A DNA stretch of 5,724 nucleotides from DAOVDI01 sp965373045 (lineage in GTDB: Bacteria; Acidobacteriota; Aminicenantia; Aminicenantales; Aminicenantaceae). The notes beneath the pieces are model-generated. The model did no database searches. It saw only the letters and a list, made by a program, of their open reading frames with translations, and was not told the DNA's origin. The position numbers were made by a program, and so were the translations under genes. Below, piece by piece: positions 1-5,724 of this stretch. Numbering within the stretch: the stretch's first letter is position 1; each line of letters begins with the position of its first letter. The stretch is from NCBI GenBank assembly GCA_965373045.1, contig CBDVEQ010000166.1, positions 1 through 5,724 of the forward strand, in the 5' to 3' direction.

Positions 1-767
1 TCATTTCTATCCAAGTTCCTCTTGGCGATGAGTCCAGTTTTTTTAAAAAGATTTTAATAGGGATTTTTTCGCCTGTTAAACACGGTGTCGTTTTTATCTA
101 TCATGGCATAGGAAAATTCTGGGATAACTATTTTTTTGTGAAGGACAGCAGCAGAGAAAACGCCCGTCTGAAAACAGAAGTCCTTTATCTGCGTCATGAA
201 AATCTTTTCTTAAAAAACACTATTAGAAAATATACAGATGAGAAAGCAATCATAGATAAAGTGCGGAGTTTTTATACAGATTTTTTAGTCGCAGGCGTTA
301 TTGGGGTCGATTTAAACAATTATTATAAAACAATCATTATTGACCGTGGGACTTTGGACGGGATAAAAAAAAATATGGTGGTTCTTGACAGAAACGGGTA
401 TCTGGTTGGAAGGATAATAAAGCCTATTTCTTTCAAGGAATCCAGAGTCCAGCTTATTACGGACAATGATATCGGGTTTGGAGTTTATACAGAGACAGGG
501 GCTCCTTTTGGAATATTGACTGGAGATGGGGAAGGCCGGTGTCTCCTGAAATATATCTTAAAAACCAACAGTGATGTGCAGATTGGACAGGATGTTTTAA
601 CCTCCGGTCAAGACGATGTTTTCCCCAGAAATCTTCAGGTTGGCCGGATCATTAGCGTCGAGGAAGTCGAATCTTTATTCAAGATTGTTAAAGTCAGGCA
701 ATTTTTTCGGTTTAAGGATCTAGACCGTCTGGTTGTCCTTCTCCGTAATATGAAAGACGAATATTAA
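1..767 (+). CDS. mreC: Rod shape-determining protein MreC (5'-truncated by window edge)
   Basis: MreC is a membrane-anchored periplasmic protein of the elongasome that binds and activates PBP2/RodA. The reading frame (codons beginning at base 3) is open to the left edge, so the true start and the N-terminal membrane anchor lie outside; 254 codons are visible. The first part reads like the usual MreC stretch after the anchor (SPVKHGVVF, then WDNYFF). A charged, Leu-rich coiled coil follows at about bases 144-230 (RENARLKTEV, RHENLFLKN). The beta-barrel domain begins near base 288 (VIGVDLNNYYKTIIIDRG), with DGIKKNMVVLDRNGYLVGRI and a C-terminal VLTSGQDDVFPRNLQVGRII. The GTG at 138 could be read as a start, but this would remove conserved upstream residues and part of the coiled-coil lead-in, so I reject it. 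At bases 621-644 FPRNLQVG has Asn where the family usually has Gly (FPxGLxVG). The stop TAA lies 9 bp before mreD. Identification is confident from domain order and neighbours. Confidence 0.93.
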   Translation, partial: ISIQVPLGDESSFFKKILIGIFSPVKHGVVFIYHGIGKFWDNYFFVKDSSRENARLKTEVLYLRHENLFLKNTIRKYTDEKAIIDKVRSFYTDFLVAGVIGVDLNNYYKTIIIDRGTLDGIKKNMVVLDRNGYLVGRIIKPISFKESRVQLITDNDIGFGVYTETGAPFGILTGDGEGRCLLKYILKTNSDVQIGQDVLTSGQDDVFPRNLQVGRIISVEEVESLFKIVKVRQFFRFKDLDRLVVLLRNMKDEY

Positions 768-776
768 TAGATAAAT

Positions 777-1274
777 ATGCGAGACATAATTAGGATCTCC
801 ATTGGACTTATTCTTGCGGTGGTAATGTATACTCTGCTGGAAAGCATATCTTTTTCAACGGTTTTAATATTTAATATTTTCAACCTTGTCGTCATATACT
901 TTGCCAAGGAAAAAGGAGAAACATCAGGTGCGATACTGGGTATGATCTGTGGAATGATCCAGGATTCGTTTTCTGTAGGAGTTTTTGGAGTGGCGGGAAT
1001 TTCAAAAACCATCATAGGCTTTCTTGCAGGATTTATTGCTAAAAGAATAGACATTGTGCTTTTCAGCAGAAATTTTATATTTATTTTTTTTCTTAGCGGG
1101 CTAGAACTGCTCATCTGGACCTTTCTTTATGTTTTTATTTTCTCCGAGCGGATCAACACAGGACAAGGATTGATCTTCTTTCAACCCATGGGAACAGCGC
1201 TTCTTGGAAGTATTTCTTTTAAATTGATCGGATTTCTGTATAAATTGAAACATCCAAAGAGTCATGAAAAATAA
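777..1274 (+). CDS. mreD: Rod shape-determining membrane protein MreD
   Basis: MreD is a small integral membrane partner of MreC in the elongasome; its exact biochemical role is not settled. The protein has 165 residues, the usual size for the family, and is almost entirely hydrophobic. Likely membrane segments are at about 5-21, 26-43, 50-65, 70-88, 97-121 and 132-154. The best family signature is residues 51-85, where GAILGMICGMIQDSF is followed by GVAGISKTIIGFLAG, matching the Gly-rich pattern with a conserved Asp (D63) seen in MreD. The ATG at 777 is the first start after an in-frame TAG at 768-770. No good Shine-Dalgarno sequence precedes it; only A/T-rich sequence is seen, so translation may depend on ribosomes finishing mreC 9 bp upstream. 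The 3' end overlaps mrdA by 11 bp. MreD diverges fast in sequence, so the call rests on the motif plus the position between mreC and mrdA. Confidence 0.9.
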   Translation: MRDIIRISIGLILAVVMYTLLESISFSTVLIFNIFNLVVIYFAKEKGETSGAILGMICGMIQDSFSVGVFGVAGISKTIIGFLAGFIAKRIDIVLFSRNFIFIFFLSGLELLIWTFLYVFIFSERINTGQGLIFFQPMGTALLGSISFKLIGFLYKLKHPKSHEK

Positions 1275-3057
1275 TAGTCTTTATGAAGATCTTTCTGTTC
1301 TCTTCAGACGAACAAAAGTAACCTTGATATTTATCCAATTGTTATTTGTATTTCTAGCTGTATTTTTTTGGAAGATGCAGATACTGGATCATCATAAATA
1401 CTGGCAGAGGTCCGAAGCTAACCGCACCAGGGAGATAATCCTTCCTCCTCAAAGAGGATTTATAAAGGACAGGTTCGGAAATCTGCTTGCAAAGAATATA
1501 GCGTCATTCAAGGTTTCTTTAATCAGGGAAAATTGCCGGGATCTGGACGTATTTATTGAAGAGATATCCCCCATTATTGATATAACGCCTGAGATCCTGC
1601 AGGAACGGATCAATAAATACAAATCACTGCCGAAATTCCGTCCTATTGTGATCAAAGAGAACTTGACAGAGGAAGAAATAGCGAGGTGTGAAACGCATAT
1701 AACGGAATATCCGGAATTGATCATACAGGCGGAAGCGAAGAGATATTATCCCAGAGCAGACTTTGCATCTCATGTTCTTGGATATCTTCAGGAGGTGTCT
1801 GCAGAAGAACTCAGAAGTAAAGCTTATCCTGGACGAAATCTTGGAGATATGGTGGGGAAAACAGGTATTGAAAAAGAATATGAAATACAATTGGCCGGGA
1901 CCGAAGGCCAGCTTTTTGAAATTGTCAACAGCTTGGGAAGAAAACAGGGAGAGCTTAAACGGCGACCTCCTGTGTCGGGAGAAAATATTATTCTGTCTCT
2001 GGATTCTGAACTTCAGGAAAAAGCAGAAGAGATGATAAATGGAAAAGAGGGTGCTGTGGTGATATTGGATCCCCGGAACGGTGAGATTCTAGCCATGGCC
2101 AGTTATCCCAATTTTGATCCCAACAAATTTATCAATAGATTTACACCTGATGAATGGAGACATATTGCCGAAAATCCGGGCTTTCCTCTGCAGAATAGGG
2201 CCATCCGCGGTTTATATTCTCCAGGTTCCATCTTCAAACCGACCATGTCTATAGCAGGGTTAGAATTGGGGTTGATCAATGAATGGACAACGGTCACATG
2301 TCATGGTGAAACTATCATATACGGGCATCCTTTTGCATGCTGGTATAAGCCCGGGCATGGCCCTGTCAATCTATTCAGCGCTATCAGACAGTCATGCAAC
2401 ATTTATTATTATCATCTGGGTAAGCGCTTAGGGATTGAAAATATTGCACGATATGCCCGCGTTTTGGGATTTGGGCGCAAGACAGGAATTGATCTTCCAG
2501 GAGAAAAAGAAGGCCTTGTACCCGATCCGGAATGGAAAGCAAGAATCCGTAAAACTCCCTGGTATCCTGGAGAAACGATATCTGTTTCCATCGGTCAGGG
2601 GCCTATTAATGTTACTCCGGTCCAGGTGGCTGTCCATACGGCGATAATCGCCAATAGAGGCGAGAAAATGGTTGTTCCGCATTTTGTTCGTGGAAAAACA
2701 GAGAAGGAAGAGGTCTCGCTCACAATAAAAAAGAAGAACATTGAAAGAGTGATCAAAGGAATGTGGCAGTCTGCCAATATGGGAGGTACGGCCCAGGCTG
2801 CAAAGGTCGATGGATTTGATATCTGTGGTAAAACTGGTTCAACACAGCTAGTTGGCCGTGAAACAGCGGAAAAATTAGCTGATCGGAAGATCAAGATCAA
2901 AACTCATTCCTGGTTCACTGGATTCGCTCCCAGAGATAATCCCAGAGTTGTCGTAACGGTTATTGTGGAACATGGAGGGAGGGGAGGTGTAGCTGCAGCT
3001 CCAATTGCAGGAGAGTTATTCAGGCTTTATAAAAGGAAAAAAGCGCAATATGATTGA
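1264..3057 (+). CDS. mrdA: Penicillin-binding protein 2 (elongasome peptidoglycan D,D-transpeptidase)
   Basis: This class B penicillin-binding protein cross-links peptidoglycan during side-wall growth, in complex with RodA. At 597 residues it is within the usual 590-650 range. A short cytoplasmic tail (1-18) precedes one membrane anchor (about 19-36). The dimerisation / pedestal region begins with PPQRGFIKDRFGNLLAKN (62-79) and includes HVLGYL and GKTGIEKEYE (198-207). The transpeptidase domain starts near 245. It carries the nucleophile motif S322-I-F-K325, the second motif S377-C-N379, the third motif K523-T-G525 followed by ST, plus SIGQG (442-446) and EHGGRGGVAAAPIAGE near the C-terminus. 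Residues C346, C359, H365 and C378 fall where some PBP2 enzymes bind zinc. The ATG at 1264 is the only plausible start: an in-frame TGA lies at 1246-1248. It sits inside the 3' end of mreD (11-bp overlap), and the AAAGAG before it is only 2 nt away, which suggests translational coupling. GIDLPGE and the rodA neighbour favour PBP2 over the division protein FtsI. Confidence 0.96.
   Translation: MKNNSLYEDLSVLFRRTKVTLIFIQLLFVFLAVFFWKMQILDHHKYWQRSEANRTREIILPPQRGFIKDRFGNLLAKNIASFKVSLIRENCRDLDVFIEEISPIIDITPEILQERINKYKSLPKFRPIVIKENLTEEEIARCETHITEYPELIIQAEAKRYYPRADFASHVLGYLQEVSAEELRSKAYPGRNLGDMVGKTGIEKEYEIQLAGTEGQLFEIVNSLGRKQGELKRRPPVSGENIILSLDSELQEKAEEMINGKEGAVVILDPRNGEILAMASYPNFDPNKFINRFTPDEWRHIAENPGFPLQNRAIRGLYSPGSIFKPTMSIAGLELGLINEWTTVTCHGETIIYGHPFACWYKPGHGPVNLFSAIRQSCNIYYYHLGKRLGIENIARYARVLGFGRKTGIDLPGEKEGLVPDPEWKARIRKTPWYPGETISVSIGQGPINVTPVQVAVHTAIIANRGEKMVVPHFVRGKTEKEEVSLTIKKKNIERVIKGMWQSANMGGTAQAAKVDGFDICGKTGSTQLVGRETAEKLADRKIKIKTHSWFTGFAPRDNPRVVVTVIVEHGGRGGVAAAPIAGELFRLYKRKKAQYD
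3034..3037 (+). promoter_or_regulatory. Probable ribosome binding site for rodA
   Basis: AGGA, within an A-rich run (AAAAGGAAAAAAG, 3031-3043), lies 12 nt before the ATG at 3050 and inside the last codons of mrdA. The spacing is rather long. It supports the ATG at 3050 over the TTG at 3005, which would be 15 codons earlier and deep inside mrdA. Confidence 0.5.
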
Positions 3058-4141
3058 ACGGCAGAAAATACAGAATATTGACTGGATACTTATTGGTCTG
3101 CTCATAATCAATTCTCTTATAGGTGTTGTTGTCATTTACAGCTCTTCTCGTTATCTGGCAGGACATTTTTTTCTGCGTCAGCTTATATGGATGATAGTCA
3201 GCCTTGGAGTGCTTTTTATTCTTCTCACTGTGGATTACCGAGTCCTTGTTGATCTTTCCATATATTTATATATCCTGTTTTTATTCCTTTTAGGAGGAAA
3301 TCTGATCTTCGGAAAATTGATAGCCGGCACAAAAAGTTGGATAAGGCTGCCTTTTTTTCAGATTCAACCGTCGGAATTCATGAAACTTCTTATTATACTG
3401 ATGATGGCCAGATTATTTTACAAAAACAGAAATGTGTTTATCAAATTCAGAAAAGGGATGGCTGCTATTTTGATCGCAGTGGTTCCTTTCGGTTTGGTCG
3501 CTCTGCAGCCTGATCCGGGGACAGCATTATCTTATCTCCTTATTCTTTTAGGCGCATTTATCCTTGCAGGAATGAATAAAAAGATGATAATTTTTCTTCT
3601 TGTGGGCTCTGTGTGTTTTGGTTTATTCGCTTGGAATTTCTGTCTCAAGGATTACCAGAAAGATAGGTTAACTGCTGTTGTATTTCCTGGAAATGATCCT
3701 CTGGGATCGGGTTACCAAATCATCCAATCAAAGATCGCCATAGGGTCAGGTGGATTTTTAGGAAAAGGATTCGAAAAGGGGACGCAAAGCCAACTGAGAT
3801 TTCTGCCTGCTCGTCATACGGATTTCATTTTTGCCGTTATTGGCGAGGAATTCGGATTTCTGGGCATTTTATTTGCACTTATGAGCTATATGCTTTTAAT
3901 CACAAGGATATTAAAGTCTGTTAAAGAAACCATAGATAGAGCCGGAGCTTACATTATATTTTTGGTTGCAGTTTTGATTTCCGTTCAGTTCTTTATTAAT
4001 GTTTTTATGACCGTTGGGCTTTTTCCAGTAATAGGAATCCCTCTTCCTTTCTTAAGTTATGGAGGATCTTCACTGCTTGCAAACACTATGGCAGTAGCAC
4101 TTGTCCTCAATGTGAAAATGAGGCGGTTTGTGAATGTTTAG
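3050..4141 (+). CDS. rodA: RodA, SEDS-family peptidoglycan glycosyltransferase of the elongasome
   Basis: RodA polymerises glycan strands from lipid II in the inner membrane and forms the core elongasome synthase with PBP2. From the ATG at 3050 it has 363 residues, close to the usual 365-380. It is polytopic with about ten membrane segments. Family motifs appear in order: AGTKSWIRLPFFQIQPSEF (92-110), LQPDPGTAL (152-160), GSGYQIIQSKIAIGSGG (219-235), PARHTDFIFAVIGEEFG (253-269) and PVIGIPLPFLSYGGSS (326-341). D258 in HTDF corresponds to the Asp known to be essential in RodA. Position 254 is Ala where E. coli RodA has Glu (PERHTDF). The start overlaps the mrdA stop by 8 bp (ATG inside ...TATGATTGA), which is typical of coupled translation. 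An in-frame TTG at 3005 would add 15 polar residues not expected in this family. FtsW is the main alternative, but adjacency to PBP2 and mreCD makes RodA the better call. Confidence 0.95.
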   Translation: MIERQKIQNIDWILIGLLIINSLIGVVVIYSSSRYLAGHFFLRQLIWMIVSLGVLFILLTVDYRVLVDLSIYLYILFLFLLGGNLIFGKLIAGTKSWIRLPFFQIQPSEFMKLLIILMMARLFYKNRNVFIKFRKGMAAILIAVVPFGLVALQPDPGTALSYLLILLGAFILAGMNKKMIIFLLVGSVCFGLFAWNFCLKDYQKDRLTAVVFPGNDPLGSGYQIIQSKIAIGSGGFLGKGFEKGTQSQLRFLPARHTDFIFAVIGEEFGFLGILFALMSYMLLITRILKSVKETIDRAGAYIIFLVAVLISVQFFINVFMTVGLFPVIGIPLPFLSYGGSSLLANTMAVALVLNVKMRRFVNV

Positions 4142-4167
4142 TGTTTAAACTGGATTGTATTATTGCA

Positions 4168-5724
4168 ATGGACAGAATAAAGGACTCTGAGCTAGAAAAG
4201 CTGCTGTATGGCATTCAAAAACCCGGGCAATACCTGGGTGGAGAATGGAACGAGATCAAAAAGGATCCGGATTCAGTTAGCACAAAAGTGGCATTGGTTT
4301 TTCCGGATCTATATGAGATCGGAATGTCTTATCTGGGACAAAGGATCCTGTATCATGTATTGAATAAGGACCCTGAAGTTTTGGCGGAACGTGTTTTTGC
4401 GCCTTGGATGGATTTTGAAAATAAACTTCGGGCTAACAAAATCCCTCTTTATTCCCTGGAAAACAAAATCCCTCTTTATTCATTTGATATCGTAGGATTT
4501 TCTCTTTTATATGAGCTTAACTATTCTAATATACTGACCATACTGGATCTTGGACAGATTCCTTTTCTTGCCGATAAAAGGGATGAATCCCATCCTCTGA
4601 TTTTGGCCGGAGGGCCTGCTGCATTCAATCCTGAGCCTTTGGCTGACTTTATTGATTTTTTTGTCCTTGGTGACGGAGAAGAGGTATTTCCCGAGATTAT
4701 TTCCATATATAAGCATCTTCGCAGCTATGGGAAAAAAAGATGGGAGCTTTTAAAAGAATTTTCCAAACTTGAGGGAATTTATGTTCCATCCTTGTATAAA
4801 GTATATCAGCCGTCAGGATCCAGACTGCAGGCAGTAAGACCCAAGGGAGAGGCCCTGCCGAAAATCCGGAAGAGAGTCCTGTATCCTTTTAAGCATACTC
4901 CTTTTCCAGAGGAAATAATCGTGCCGAATGTCGGAATCGTGTTTGACCGGGTCGTGATCGAGGCTGAACGTGGTTGTCCGCAGAGGTGCCGATTCTGCCA
5001 GGCCACAAGTATATATTTTCCTCCAAGGATAAAAGACGTGAATCATCTGGTTGCGGCAGCCAAAAATAGTGTGCAAAAAACAGGATATGAAGATGTTTCC
5101 CTCACTGCCCTTTCCATCAGCGATTATCCTTATCTTTCCCAGGCGATCAAAAGCCTTATGGATGATTTTTCAGAGCAGAAAGTTTCTTTGTCTTTGTCTG
5201 CTTTAAGGCCGAAGGGTCTGACTCATGAGATCGTAGAGAATATTCTTAAGGTTAGAAAGACTGGATTCACCCTGGTCCCGGAAGCGGGAACGGATCGATT
5301 GCGACGTGTCATTAATAAGAATCTGTCCAATGAGGAGATTAGAGAGGCGGTCAGCAATGCCTTTTCTCATGGCTGGCAGCTTCTAAAACTGTATTTTATG
5401 GTCGGCCTGCCTACGGAAAGGGAAGAAGATCTGCAGGGGATCGTGGACACTGTCAAAGAAATCATTAATATCGGTTATGAGAAGTTGAATAAAGCGCCCA
5501 AGATAAATCTCAGCATCTCTTCCTTTATCCCAAAACCACACACGCCGTTCCAATGGGAAAAAATGGATAGGATGGATTCTCTGAAGTATAAGCACAGGTT
5601 TATTCTTTCGCAGCTGAAAAAATACCGCTTTGTACGCTTCAAGAAGCATCCGCTGAATACCTCTCTTATGGAAGCGGTTTTTTCAAGGGGAGATCGCCGA
5701 TTGAGCTGGGTGCTTTTAGATGCT
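4168..5724 (+). CDS. Uncharacterised radical SAM protein, B12-binding-like N-terminus (TIGR03960-type), 3'-truncated
   Basis: The frame is open to the right edge, giving 519 codons of a protein whose family usually exceeds 600 residues. Its reaction and substrate are unknown. The N-terminus has the family hallmark KPGQYLGGEWNEIKKD (18-33). A region resembling a cobalamin-binding Rossmann domain follows: VALVFPDLYEIGMSYLG (41-57), LAERVFAPW (72-80), FDIVGFSL (106-113) and LAGGPAAFNPEPLADF (146-161), then GDGEE (168-172). I see no DxHxxG motif, so B12 binding is not shown. The radical SAM domain carries C270-x3-C274-x2-C277 (RGCPQRCRFCQA), the ligands for a 4Fe-4S cluster, then EAGTDRLRRVINK (372-384), KLYFMVGLPTE (407-417) and FIPKPHTPFQW (453-463). 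The end of the visible part (EAVFSRGDRRL) is also family-like. I chose the ATG at 4168 because it places the hallmark motif at the usual distance. A GTG at 4141 overlapping the rodA stop (TAGTG) would add 9 residues; neither has a clear ribosome binding site. It lies 26 bp behind rodA and is probably in the same transcript. Residues 90-105 hold a duplicated heptapeptide (see the repeat). Confidence 0.9.
   Translation, partial: MDRIKDSELEKLLYGIQKPGQYLGGEWNEIKKDPDSVSTKVALVFPDLYEIGMSYLGQRILYHVLNKDPEVLAERVFAPWMDFENKLRANKIPLYSLENKIPLYSFDIVGFSLLYELNYSNILTILDLGQIPFLADKRDESHPLILAGGPAAFNPEPLADFIDFFVLGDGEEVFPEIISIYKHLRSYGKKRWELLKEFSKLEGIYVPSLYKVYQPSGSRLQAVRPKGEALPKIRKRVLYPFKHTPFPEEIIVPNVGIVFDRVVIEAERGCPQRCRFCQATSIYFPPRIKDVNHLVAAAKNSVQKTGYEDVSLTALSISDYPYLSQAIKSLMDDFSEQKVSLSLSALRPKGLTHEIVENILKVRKTGFTLVPEAGTDRLRRVINKNLSNEEIREAVSNAFSHGWQLLKLYFMVGLPTEREEDLQGIVDTVKEIINIGYEKLNKAPKINLSISSFIPKPHTPFQWEKMDRMDSLKYKHRFILSQLKKYRFVRFKKHPLNTSLMEAVFSRGDRRLSWVLLDA
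4435..4481 (+). repeat. Exact 20-bp direct repeat, 27-bp offset, inside the radical SAM gene
   Basis: The 20 bases AACAAAATCCCTCTTTATTC occur at 4435-4454 and again at 4462-4481, separated by 7 bp. The offset is 27 bp, so it keeps the reading frame. It encodes the heptapeptide NKIPLYS twice (residues 90-96 and 99-105), linked by Leu-Glu. From my memory of the family, the second copy occupies the place of a variable SxxPLxxF stretch, and the total length is normal. That suggests overwriting (slippage or conversion) rather than a simple added duplication. Confidence 0.9.

Noticed and set aside
138..767. A 209-residue reading of mreC starting at GTG 138
   Set aside because: The same frame is open to the window's left edge and the residues before 138 match the MreC region between membrane anchor and coiled coil, so 138 is internal.
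764..1114. 116-residue minus-strand open frame opposite mreD
   Set aside because: It is antisense to a recognised gene, has no family resemblance that I can see, and is explained as a shadow of the hydrophobic mreD codons.
3005..3049. TTG start for rodA, 15 codons upstream
   Set aside because: It lies well inside mrdA, has no suitable ribosome binding site, and adds a polar extension. The ATG at 3050 has AGGA upstream and gives the normal family length.
4143..4150. GTTTAAAC palindrome in the rodA-radical SAM gap, as a possible operator
   Set aside because: An 8-bp A/T-rich palindrome occurs easily by chance, and there is no second copy or promoter-like context.
4142..4167. Terminator or promoter between rodA and the radical SAM gene
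   Set aside because: The 26-bp gap has no GC-rich stem followed by a T run and no recognisable -35/-10 pair.
4507..5076. Several minus-strand open frames opposite the radical SAM gene
   Set aside because: The + strand frame through this stretch is continuous and carries family motifs throughout, so these are chance open frames.

Overview
The window is a compact, one-directional gene cluster on the + strand. It holds the rod-shape / cell-elongation operon of a bacterium: mreC (5' end outside the window), mreD, mrdA (PBP2) and rodA. After a 26-bp gap comes the first 519 codons of a large radical SAM protein that runs off the right edge. There is almost no non-coding DNA: mreC-mreD are 9 bp apart, mreD-mrdA overlap by 11 bp, and mrdA-rodA overlap by 8 bp. 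I saw no RNA gene, mobile element, CRISPR array or convincing promoter or terminator inside the window. The promoter probably lies upstream, before mreC or before an mreB outside the window.

Together the first four genes encode the membrane core of the elongasome. RodA polymerises glycan strands from lipid II. PBP2 cross-links them and works as a pair with RodA. MreC and MreD regulate PBP2/RodA and link them to cytoplasmic MreB filaments. All four look intact where visible: SxxK/SxN/KTG motifs in PBP2, the HTDF motif with its essential Asp in RodA, and the MreC coiled coil plus beta domain. The fifth gene is an uncharacterised radical SAM protein with an N-terminal B12-binding-like region and a canonical CxxxCxxC cluster motif. 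It matches the family I know as TIGR03960, which is often fused to or followed by a TIGR03936 / DUF2344 protein.

The organism is a rod-shaped or elongating bacterium of fairly low GC (around 40% by eye) using the standard code. The MreC and radical SAM sequence style is compatible with deep-branching groups such as Aminicenantes / Acidobacteriota relatives, but this is only an impression from memory.

The points most worth a second look are the placement of an uncharacterised radical SAM gene directly behind rodA, a 20-bp exact direct repeat (27-bp offset) inside it, and a Cys/Cys/His/Cys set in PBP2 that resembles the zinc site described in some PBP2 enzymes. I do not see clear evidence of a wholly new system.
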